Assembly: GCA_023301405.1 (NCBI GenBank)
Contig: JALZUX010000170.1
Coordinates: forward strand, 1-5,486
Reading direction: 5' to 3'
DNA length: 5,486 nucleotides
Origin: Granulosicoccaceae bacterium
GTDB lineage: Bacteria > Pseudomonadota > Gammaproteobacteria > Granulosicoccales > Granulosicoccaceae
Both the position numbers and the translations under genes were made by a program. This document shows positions 1 through 4,887 of this stretch, piece after piece. Numbering within the stretch: position 1 is the stretch's first letter; the number at the start of each line of letters is the position of its first letter. The notes beneath the pieces were generated by a model. The model was not told the origin of the DNA. It saw only the letters and a program-made list of their open reading frames with translations, and did not search any database.

Positions 1-264
1 TCCCAGCCTACTGCCTCTGCTGGTATCTCCAGACTAATGGCGCTAGGCATAGATGCCTACAACCTGCACAAGGAAATTGAAAATATGCGTCTCGACGAGC
101 TCTACTCGGTCAACGGAAAAACCGGCGCGCTATCACTGGCATTGGGAAACCGTATTCAAAGACGCTTACAATGGGCCGAGTTTCAGAAAGGAGCACCGAC
201 CAAGATTAGCGACGCCTTACCGGTAACAGCAACCTTACCTCCGTTGCCAAGTACTGAGCTATAG
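1..264 (+). CDS. lpoA: Penicillin-binding protein activator LpoA, C-terminal fragment
   Basis: The reading frame is open from the first base, so only the last 87 residues are visible and the start lies outside the window. The segment RLMALGIDAYNL, followed by a G-x-TG-x-LSL turn, an IQRRLQWAEF stretch and a short disordered tail, matches my memory of the LpoA (LppC family) C-terminus. That part closes the periplasmic-binding-protein-like domain. LpoA is an outer-membrane lipoprotein that reaches across the periplasm and stimulates the bifunctional peptidoglycan synthase PBP1A. The lipobox and N-terminal TPR-like domain would lie upstream and cannot be checked here. The proline-rich tail (about residues 75-87) is probably unstructured. 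yraN follows 68 bases downstream on the same strand, the order seen in Escherichia and Pseudomonas, which supports the call. Confidence 0.87.
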   Translation, partial: SQPTASAGISRLMALGIDAYNLHKEIENMRLDELYSVNGKTGALSLALGNRIQRRLQWAEFQKGAPTKISDALPVTATLPPLPSTEL

Positions 265-322
265 CCGTATTTTGTATGCACCCGGCAGCTATCGGGCGCT
301 ATGTATTCGCACTAATTTGAAC

Positions 323-335
323 AGGACTCCCAGTG
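323..335 (+). promoter_or_regulatory. Shine-Dalgarno and GTG start of yraN
   Basis: An AGGA element at 323-326 lies six bases before the GTG codon at 333-335. No in-frame ATG near the expected N-terminus competes with it. The resulting protein begins just before the conserved G-x-x-x-E-R-x-A-A helix, as expected for the family, so the GTG is the likely start. Confidence 0.65.
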
Positions 336-698
336 CCAGGCAGTAAACGAATAACTGGCGATCTGCATGAACGAAGTGCCGCAGATTTTCTACAACGACA
401 AGGACTGACTCTGCTGGAGAGCAATCACACTTCTCGTCACGGGGAAATTGATTTGATCATGCAAGATCAGGAAGTATTAGTTTTTGTCGAGGTTCGATAT
501 CGGCGTAACAATGCTTTTGGTGGTGCCGCCATCAGCGTGACACCTGCAAAACAGCGAAAAATCGCCCTCACAGCTCTTGCCTACCTACAACGCAACGGCA
601 AGACCAACGCACCCTGCCGCTTCGATATCATTGCAGTCACCGGTCAGCAGATAGTAGAGTCTCAATGGATAAAGGCCGCTTTCGACTCTCCGCTGTAA
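333..698 (+). CDS. yraN: YraN family protein (UPF0102), nuclease-like fold
   Basis: This complete 121-residue protein has the usual family length. The N-terminal helix (G9 to L20, with E13) is followed by the core R-H-G-E-I-D-L-I (residues 35-42) and F-V-E-V-R-Y-R-R (51-58). A conserved S-V-T-P-A-K-Q-R-K block (68-76) and C-R-F-D-I-I (95-100) complete it. E38, D40 and E53 occupy the positions of a PD-(D/E)xK restriction-endonuclease-like active site. Arg55 stands where many such nucleases have Lys, but as I recall E. coli YraN also reads VEVRYRR, so this is not a defect. The biological role of the family is poorly defined; a link to DNA processing is inferred from the fold. The gene follows lpoA on the same strand and may be co-transcribed with it. 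It converges with sspB, whose stop is 42 bases away. The genes often found next in relatives (diaA/gmhA, dolP) are absent here. Confidence 0.9.
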   Translation: MPGSKRITGDLHERSAADFLQRQGLTLLESNHTSRHGEIDLIMQDQEVLVFVEVRYRRNNAFGGAAISVTPAKQRKIALTALAYLQRNGKTNAPCRFDIIAVTGQQIVESQWIKAAFDSPL

Positions 699-740
699 AA
701 CTCACCGGAGCTGATACTTCAAGTCTGTAGAATCAAAATA

Positions 741-1220
741 CTACTTAACTACTTTAAGCGTTGGGCCTTTCTTTCCACCGTTACCTGGTGGCTTTTTACC
801 GGGTGGCTTGGACGGTGGCGGTGGGCTACCGTCTGTTTCTTGCCCACCGACAGACTCGAGCGACACACGCTTTTTTGTCACATCGCTGCCCGAAGCCGTG
901 TCTTCCCCGCCATCATCATTGAACATCATGCCCTGCCCGTTTTCACGCGCATAGATAGCCTTAACGCAGTGTATTGGTACAACAATCCCTATTGCCTGCC
1001 CACTGAACCGTGCATTGAAAGTAACTTCTTCATTACTCATCAACAGCTCACTGGTAGCGCTTGGGCTAATGTTAAGGATAATTCGACCCTGATCGTCAAG
1101 ATAATCTTCAGGCACAATCACTCCCCTCCTGGTTGCATCAACCATTAGGTAGGGCGTTAGATTGTTGTCCACTATCCATTCGTAGATTGCACGAATCAAA
1201 TAGGGCTGACTCGAAGTCAT
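741..1220 (-). CDS. sspB: ClpXP protease specificity-enhancing factor SspB
   Basis: With the ATG at 1218-1220 the protein has 159 residues, close to the roughly 165 of E. coli SspB. The family N-terminus is clear: S-x-P-Y-L-I-R-A-I-Y-E-W-I-V-D-N, then L-T-P-Y-L-M-V-D-A. The ssrA-tag-binding domain continues through I-I-L-N-I-S-P-S-A (47-55), F-N-A-R-F-S-G (68-74) and A-I-Y-A-R-E-N-G-Q-G (88-97). A flexible linker (about 101-150) leads to the C-terminal L-K-V-V-K, the known ClpX-docking peptide. SspB is a cytoplasmic dimer that delivers ssrA-tagged polypeptides from rescued ribosomes to ClpXP. The linker is acidic at first but turns rich in Pro, Gly and Lys (132-152). The gene follows sspA, as usual. 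Start choice is uncertain: no Shine-Dalgarno precedes this ATG, and the frame stays open to GTG codons at 1262 and 1289, the latter inside sspA. I chose the ATG because it matches the family N-terminus. Confidence 0.92.
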   Translation of the reverse strand: MTSSQPYLIRAIYEWIVDNNLTPYLMVDATRRGVIVPEDYLDDQGRIILNISPSATSELLMSNEEVTFNARFSGQAIGIVVPIHCVKAIYARENGQGMMFNDDGGEDTASGSDVTKKRVSLESVGGQETDGSPPPPSKPPGKKPPGNGGKKGPTLKVVK

Positions 1221-1269
1221 GCCGGGCTTGTTGTCACTCGTATTTTTATTATCTGATGTCACTTGATTG

Positions 1270-1893
1270 CTAACGCATCTCTCGCTCACTTTCCGTGAGA
1301 CTTAGTTGAAAACCTTCTCGATCGAATAAACGCTTTGCATATTTCGTGACAGCACTGGCACTATCGGGCAATTCAACCCCATAATGTTTTAAACGCCACA
1401 GCATTGGGGCAACCGTCGCATCAACTAGCGAATACTCATCACTGAGGAAAAAATCCTTCAGCGCGAACACTTCGGCAGACTCTACCAATGAATCACGCAG
1501 CGTCGTACGCGCCGCATCAGCTTTTTTAGCGTCGTCACCTTCGATAATGGGCAACAGGTCGTACCAGTCCTTTTCAATTCGATAAAGCGCCAAGCGAGAC
1601 CTTGCGCGCGATACCGGATCAACAGGCATCAAAGGTGGATGTGGGAATCTTTCATCGAGGTATTCCGACACCACTCGTGAATCATAAAGCACCAAATCGC
1701 GATCGACGAGCGTAGGAACGGTGTTATAAGGATTAAGATGCAGGAGATCACTCGGTTTGTTGTCCGGATCGACGTCTTCTATCTCGACCGTAATGTCTTT
1801 TTCAAACAAAACAATACGGACTCGATGACTGAAGATTGAGCTCGGGTCCGAGTACAAGGTCATTACCGAACGGCGTGTCACTGGCGCTGTCAC
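1270..1893 (-). CDS. sspA: Stringent starvation protein A, glutathione-transferase fold
   Basis: This complete 207-residue protein matches E. coli SspA (212 residues) from end to end. It opens with R-R-S-V-M-T-L-Y-S-D (7-16), a thioredoxin-like N-terminal domain. N-P-Y-N-T-V-P-T-L-V-D-R (54-65) follows, then E-Y-L-D-E-R-F-P-H-P-P-L-M-P (77-90). The P-H-P triplet at 84-86 is the surface pocket known to matter for E. coli SspA function. The helical C-terminal domain contains R-I-E-K-D-W-Y (105-111), F-L-S-D-E-Y-S-L-V-D (149-158) and the closing L-T-E-S-E-R-E-M-R. In E. coli SspA binds RNA polymerase, affects stationary-phase and acid-stress gene expression and has no transferase activity; the same role is inferred here. 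Translation starts at GTG 1891-1893, supported by a GGAG element. It sits 91 bases after petC and just before sspB. Confidence 0.95.
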   Translation of the reverse strand: MTAPVTRRSVMTLYSDPSSIFSHRVRIVLFEKDITVEIEDVDPDNKPSDLLHLNPYNTVPTLVDRDLVLYDSRVVSEYLDERFPHPPLMPVDPVSRARSRLALYRIEKDWYDLLPIIEGDDAKKADAARTTLRDSLVESAEVFALKDFFLSDEYSLVDATVAPMLWRLKHYGVELPDSASAVTKYAKRLFDREGFQLSLTESEREMR

Positions 1894-1902
1894 ATTATCT
1901 CC
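1891..1902 (-). promoter_or_regulatory. Shine-Dalgarno and GTG start of sspA
   Basis: On the minus strand GGAG (1902-1899) lies five bases before the GTG at 1893-1891. An ATG overlapping the GTG (AATGTG) is out of frame. The next in-frame ATG, residue 11, would remove the conserved R-R-S-V segment, so the GTG is preferred. Confidence 0.7.
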
Positions 1903-1906
1903 AAAA

Positions 1907-1919
1907 TCTAGTAATTATA
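1907..1919 (-). promoter_or_regulatory. Candidate sspAB promoter, -10 element
   Basis: A perfect TATAAT lies on the minus strand at 1919-1914, between petC and sspA. Initiation about seven bases downstream would leave a leader of about 14 bases that still includes the GGAG ribosome-binding site. There is no convincing -35 hexamer 16-18 bases upstream, so the element may be weak, activator-dependent or a chance match in AT-rich sequence. Confidence 0.35.
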
Positions 1920-1943
1920 CATTGATAAACAACAGGGACTTGC

Positions 1944-1971
1944 AGCCCACCCCAATACAACAGGGTGAGCT
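1944..1971 (-). other. Stem-loop between petC and sspA
   Basis: In the minus-strand transcript AGCUCACCC (1971-1963) can pair with GGGUGGGCU (1952-1944). This gives nine pairs, one of them a G-U wobble, around a ten-base loop. The arms AGGGA (1986-1982) and TCCCT (1938-1934) on the minus strand could form an outer stem enclosing it. A U-rich stretch (UGUUGUUU) begins only about ten bases after the inner stem, so this is not a canonical intrinsic terminator. It may stabilise the petABC message, act as a partial terminator or mark a processing site before sspA. Confidence 0.5.
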
Positions 1972-1984
1972 ACGAAGGAAATCC

Positions 1985-2788
1985 CTAGCTATGCGGGATG
2001 TCTTTCCAATATTCTTTCTTGAGCATTATTGCTAACACAAGAAAAATCAGCAAAAACAACATCACCTTAATACCTAGTGAATGCCGCGCTTCACGGTTTG
2101 GATCACCCAAGTAATCAAGGAAGCTTACCAGATCAGTGATGGTTGAGTCGTATTCTGCCGGAGAAAGTTTTCCAGCGGTGATTTGCTTAAAGCCAACAAA
2201 CTCCTCATGACCTTCACCATCCGACTCAAAAGTTGCCTCCTGCCAACCTTGCAGATCCGCTAAAACGTGTGGCATACCCACATTTGGATAAACAATGTTG
2301 TTGGCACCCATCGGTCTAGAGTCATCAAGATAGAACGATTTCATGTAGGAATACAGCCAGTCTACCCCACGAGAACGAGACACCAGCGCCAGGTTTGGAG
2401 GGACCGCACCAAACGCTTCTCTGGCGTATTCCTTGGTCATGTTACTGGCCATCAACGCACCTATTTTTGTAGGCTCGCCTTTAGCGTCTGTAGTGAAAAT
2501 CAAGTTTTCGATCACCGCCTCGTCACTCAAACCGACATCGCGCGCAAAATGAGAATAGCGATGGTAATCGGCTGTATGACAGCTCATGCAGTAATTAACG
2601 AAAATCTTGGCACCACGCTGCAAAGTTCTATCACTACGCTCAGGTGTGAAGTGAGCAAGCTCAGCACCGCCACCAGCGGCGATAGCCACCTGTGGCGAAA
2701 TAGCGGCCAATGACAAAGTAAAGAAAGCTACGGCTAAACTTGACACTGCTTTCCTTATCGCCAATACATCCAGACAAAGTAATTTCAT
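1985..2788 (-). CDS. petC: Cytochrome c1, heme-binding subunit of bc1 complex
   Basis: This 267-residue protein begins with a Sec-type signal peptide, hydrophobic from about 14 to 37 with likely cleavage near A-I-A-A. One covalent heme site, C-M-S-C-H, lies at 67-71. The second axial ligand is probably Met172 in Y-P-N-V-G-M-P-H-V-L, the block typical of beta/gammaproteobacterial c1. P-N-L-A-L (131-135), D-W-L-Y-S-Y-M (143-149) and the V-S-F-L-D-Y-L-G-D-P segment (221-230) are also conserved. A single C-terminal transmembrane anchor spans about 239-257 and is followed by K-K-E-Y-W-K-D-I. The protein takes electrons from the Rieske centre and passes them to soluble or membrane c-type carriers. 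Its ATG overlaps the petB stop by one base (TAATG), with AGAGGG ten bases upstream, suggesting coupled translation. A TTG at residue 9 (2764) would give a shorter, more conventional signal peptide. It is last of the three bc1 genes; the separate petB and petC exclude a fused fbcH arrangement. Confidence 0.96.
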   Translation of the reverse strand: MKLLCLDVLAIRKAVSSLAVAFFTLSLAAISPQVAIAAGGGAELAHFTPERSDRTLQRGAKIFVNYCMSCHTADYHRYSHFARDVGLSDEAVIENLIFTTDAKGEPTKIGALMASNMTKEYAREAFGAVPPNLALVSRSRGVDWLYSYMKSFYLDDSRPMGANNIVYPNVGMPHVLADLQGWQEATFESDGEGHEEFVGFKQITAGKLSPAEYDSTITDLVSFLDYLGDPNREARHSLGIKVMLFLLIFLVLAIMLKKEYWKDIPHS

Positions 2789-4008
2789 TAGTAATTCACC
2801 CTCTCTGGTACAGGCTTGGTTTTTTCGTTACGACTAATGAACCACAGCGCCGCAAAGAACCCAAAGTAAGTCAGCGAGCACAATCTGGATATCCAGGTGC
2901 CGGCCGGAGTAACAGGCTGCATACCGAAATATCCGAGCACAACAAACGCTGTAACAAACAAAGCCAGTATGATTTTGTACTGCACCGATCGATAGCGAAT
3001 TGATCTCACCGGATTTCGATCAATCCAGGGCAGAAAAAACAACACGCCAATCGCGGCAAACATAGCCATCACACCCGCGAGCTTATCCGGCATTGCCCGC
3101 AAAATTGCGTAGAACGGAGTGAAGTACCAAACAGGCGCTATATGCTCTGGCGTTTTTAACGGATCAGCTGGTATGTAGTTGGCATGTTCAAGGAAGTACC
3201 CGCCCATCTCTGGAGCAAAGAACACAATGGCGAAAAATACGATAAAAAATACAATCACACCCACAAGGTCTTTCACTGTGTAGTAAGGGTGGAATGGAAT
3301 GCCATCAAGAGGCTTACCATTGGCGTCTTTCACCTTTTTAATGTCATTGCCGTCTGGGTTATTAGAACCGACTTCGTGAAGCGCAATAATATGCACAAAC
3401 ACTAAACCGATAAGCACCAGCGGCATTGCGATAACATGCAAAGCAAAAAATCGATTAAGGGTGGCATCAGCAACCACATAATCACCGCGCAACCACAGCG
3501 TTATTGCATCACCTACAAACGGAATAGCACCAAACAACGATATAATTACCTGAGCACCCCAGAAAGACATTTGACCCCAAGGCAACAAATACCCCATAAA
3601 TGCCTCTGCCATCAGTACCAGGTAGAGCAGCATGCCGAAAATCCACAGCAACTCTCGCGGCTTTTTATAGGAGCCATACATAATGGCTCGCATCATGTGC
3701 AGATAAATAACCACGAAAAACATCGATGCACCGGTGGAGTGCATGTATCGAATCAGCCAGCCCCAGTTAACATCACGCATGATATATTCGACCGATTTGA
3801 ACGCAAGTTCGCCATCGGGCTTGTAATTCATAGTCAGAAAAATACCGGTGACAATCTGCAACACCAGCACCAACATCGCTAATGAGCCGAAGTAGTACCA
3901 GAAGTTGAAATTTTTAGGTGCGTAGTATTTACCTACGTGCTTGTCCCACGTGTTTGTCAGCGGGATTCGCTCATCGATCCACGCCATCACATCTGTTGCT
4001 TTACTCAT
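2788..4008 (-). CDS. petB: Cytochrome b of the bc1 complex
   Basis: This full-length 406-residue cytochrome b has eight predicted membrane helices, near 38-60, 90-110, 120-142, 185-210, 248-266, 313-328, 345-363 and 374-391. The two b hemes are held by His90/His104 in helix B and His191/His206 in helix D. The spacing is 14 residues in the first pair and 15 in the second. The Qo region has the G-Y-L-L-P-W-G-Q segment (139-146) and a P-V-W-Y motif at 292-295 instead of P-E-W-Y. His211, Lys246 and Asp247 fall where Qi-site residues lie in the family. A charged loop insert (about 218-237) after G-S-N-N-P-D-G is common in this lineage as I recall it. The protein oxidises ubiquinol at the periplasmic face and re-reduces quinone at the cytoplasmic face. 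The petA stop overlaps its ATG (TGATG), and a strong GGAGGGG precedes it. I use petB for bacterial bc1 cytochrome b; fbcB is an equivalent name. Confidence 0.97.
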   Translation of the reverse strand: MSKATDVMAWIDERIPLTNTWDKHVGKYYAPKNFNFWYYFGSLAMLVLVLQIVTGIFLTMNYKPDGELAFKSVEYIMRDVNWGWLIRYMHSTGASMFFVVIYLHMMRAIMYGSYKKPRELLWIFGMLLYLVLMAEAFMGYLLPWGQMSFWGAQVIISLFGAIPFVGDAITLWLRGDYVVADATLNRFFALHVIAMPLVLIGLVFVHIIALHEVGSNNPDGNDIKKVKDANGKPLDGIPFHPYYTVKDLVGVIVFFIVFFAIVFFAPEMGGYFLEHANYIPADPLKTPEHIAPVWYFTPFYAILRAMPDKLAGVMAMFAAIGVLFFLPWIDRNPVRSIRYRSVQYKIILALFVTAFVVLGYFGMQPVTPAGTWISRLCSLTYFGFFAALWFISRNEKTKPVPERVNY

Positions 4009-4022
4009 CAGGCTGCCCCTCC
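4006..4022 (-). promoter_or_regulatory. Strong ribosome-binding site of petB inside petA
   Basis: GGAGGGG (4022-4016 on the minus strand) lies seven bases before the petB ATG and is embedded in the last codons of petA, which encode its Asp-Gly-Gly-Ala-Ala tail. The petA stop and petB start share one base (TGATG). The strength of this site fits high or coupled translation of cytochrome b. Confidence 0.75.
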
Positions 4023-4634
4023 GTCAGCACCAACCAGAACCCGATTGTCGGTCACGAAATAGTACGGTGGCACTTCAAGGTTGGTCGGTGCGGGGACGCC
4101 TTTATAAACACGCCCGGCGATATCGAATTTAGAACCATGACACGGACAGAAAAACCCACCCTGCCAGTCATCACCCAGATCTATTGGTGCAATTTCAGGT
4201 CGAAAACTGGGAGAACACCCAAGGTGCGTGCAAATCCCCACCATCACCAGAATTTCCGGCTTGATGGATCGATACTCATTCTTTGCGTAGTCCGGCTGAT
4301 CTGATTTATCGGATGCAATATCACGAAGATCACCCTCAACAGCCTTTAGGCTATCGAGAAGGTCTTGGGTTCGCTTCAACACCCAAACCGGCTTGCCACG
4401 CCACTCTACAATGACGCGTTGACCGGGTTCAAGCTTGCTGATATCAACCTCTACTGGCGCACCAGCTGCCTTCGCACGCTCACTTGGCGACATCGACGAA
4501 ACCAGCGGTATCACCATTGCCGCGGCTCCCGCTGCTCCTACTACACCGACACACTGCGTTAGCAGGCGCCGCCTTTTTTTATCGACCCCATCAGGACTTT
4601 CACCCTGATCAGGCGCAACATGATCTGCTGCCAT
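4008..4634 (-). CDS. petA: Rieske iron-sulfur subunit of bc1 complex
   Basis: This complete 208-residue protein is the size of other proteobacterial Rieske subunits. The N-terminus carries K-K-R-R-R-L-L-T (19-26), which fits a twin-arginine translocation signal. The single membrane anchor follows at about 29-48 and is not expected to be cleaved. The 2Fe-2S cluster ligands are Cys135 and His137 in C-T-H-L-G-C (135-140), and Cys163 and His166 in C-P-C-H-G-S (163-168). Cys140 and Cys165 form the usual stabilising disulfide. G-V-P-A-P (179-183) is the family proline loop. After the second box the sequence is S168-K-F170-D, with Phe where mitochondrial and alphaproteobacterial proteins have Tyr. 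The domain shuttles electrons from ubiquinol at the Qo site to cytochrome c1. TGGAG (4645-4641) lies six bases before the ATG. It is the first gene of the petABC operon, 253 bases after hisC. Confidence 0.97.
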   Translation of the reverse strand: MAADHVAPDQGESPDGVDKKRRRLLTQCVGVVGAAGAAAMVIPLVSSMSPSERAKAAGAPVEVDISKLEPGQRVIVEWRGKPVWVLKRTQDLLDSLKAVEGDLRDIASDKSDQPDYAKNEYRSIKPEILVMVGICTHLGCSPSFRPEIAPIDLGDDWQGGFFCPCHGSKFDIAGRVYKGVPAPTNLEVPPYYFVTDNRVLVGADGGAA

Positions 4635-4676
4635 TGGTTGCTCCAGAGAATGGTAAATAATTTTTTAACGCACAAC

Positions 4677-4688
4677 CCGAATATTCGG
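4677..4688. repeat. Perfect 12-base palindrome in the petA leader
   Basis: CCGAATATTCGG reads the same on both strands and lies 43 bases upstream of the petA ATG. Its outer arms (CCGA/TCGG) match those of the inverted repeat over the predicted -10. It could be a binding site for a dimeric regulator. In RNA it would form only a short four-pair hairpin with an AUAU loop. Confidence 0.5.
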
Positions 4689-4784
4689 ATCAGGATTCGT
4701 CAATAATTGGTTAATTAAATGAGTTCGCGCTGCAACGATCAACACTCGCGACATAAAGTGCTGAATTCAAGCTACGATAAACCC

Positions 4785-4804
4785 CCGATTGTATCACAAA
4801 TCGG
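4785..4804. repeat. Inverted repeat over the petABC -10 region
   Basis: CCGATT (4785-4790) and AATCGG (4799-4804) are perfect six-base arms separated by eight bases. The predicted minus-strand -10 element lies inside and across one arm. With one bulged base the stem could extend by two pairs. The placement would suit an operator that blocks polymerase access, but this is inference. Confidence 0.5.
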
Positions 4805-4816
4805 AAATAATGACTT
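4788..4816 (-). promoter_or_regulatory. Candidate petABC promoter, extended -10
   Basis: On the minus strand TGATACAAT (4796-4788) matches an extended -10: TG plus one base, then TACAAT, five of six to consensus. A weak -35, AAGTCA (4816-4811), lies 17 bases upstream and matches only three positions, as is common for extended -10 promoters. Initiation would fall near 4781, giving a leader of about 147 bases before petA. The hexamer is the best I could find in the gap. Confidence 0.45.
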
Positions 4817-4887
4817 ATCAGCGACAATATCCTGTCAAGAATTACTAGTCACCGTCATCGTCATCGTCCTTGCGAGTTAAATGCCAC

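Larger units (their letters stand above)
4635..4887 (-). other. Regulatory gap between hisC and petA
   Basis: I see no plausible gene in these 253 bases on either strand. In minus-strand order the gap holds a six-base tandem repeat just after hisC (4868-4853), a TTGACA hexamer without a good -10 partner (4838-4833), an extended -10 element inside an inverted repeat (4804-4785), a long AT-rich leader with TTAATTAA (4718-4711), a 12-base perfect palindrome (4688-4677) and the petA ribosome-binding site. No hairpin followed by a T-run marks the end of hisC, so read-through from hisC cannot be excluded. Confidence 0.6.

Noticed and set aside
278..299. Inverted repeat between lpoA and yraN (CCCG-N8-CGGG with outer GC pairs)
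   Set aside because: The stem is short with a mismatch, and no T-run follows on either strand. It is unlikely to be a terminator, and yraN may be co-transcribed with lpoA.
699..740. Possible bidirectional terminator between convergent yraN and sspB
   Set aside because: Only a four-base arm pair (ACTT-C-AAGT) is visible, with no GC-rich stem and no adjacent T-tract.
840..1148. 102-codon open frame on the + strand opposite sspB
   Set aside because: It lies entirely antisense to a well-recognised gene, its product resembles no family I know, and no ribosome-binding site supports it.
2267..4304. Several open frames of 63-148 codons on the + strand opposite petC, petB and petA
   Set aside because: All are antisense to strongly conserved bc1 genes and their products look like random, His/Arg-rich translations. 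They are most likely by-products of codon use in the real genes.
4833..4838. Perfect TTGACA hexamer (minus strand) upstream of petA
   Set aside because: No acceptable -10 lies 16-18 bases downstream, and it is too far from TACAAT to pair with it. It is probably a chance match.
4853..4868. Short tandem repeat with unit TCATCG after hisC
   Set aside because: Only about two and a half copies of a six-base unit. It is too short to be called a meaningful array.
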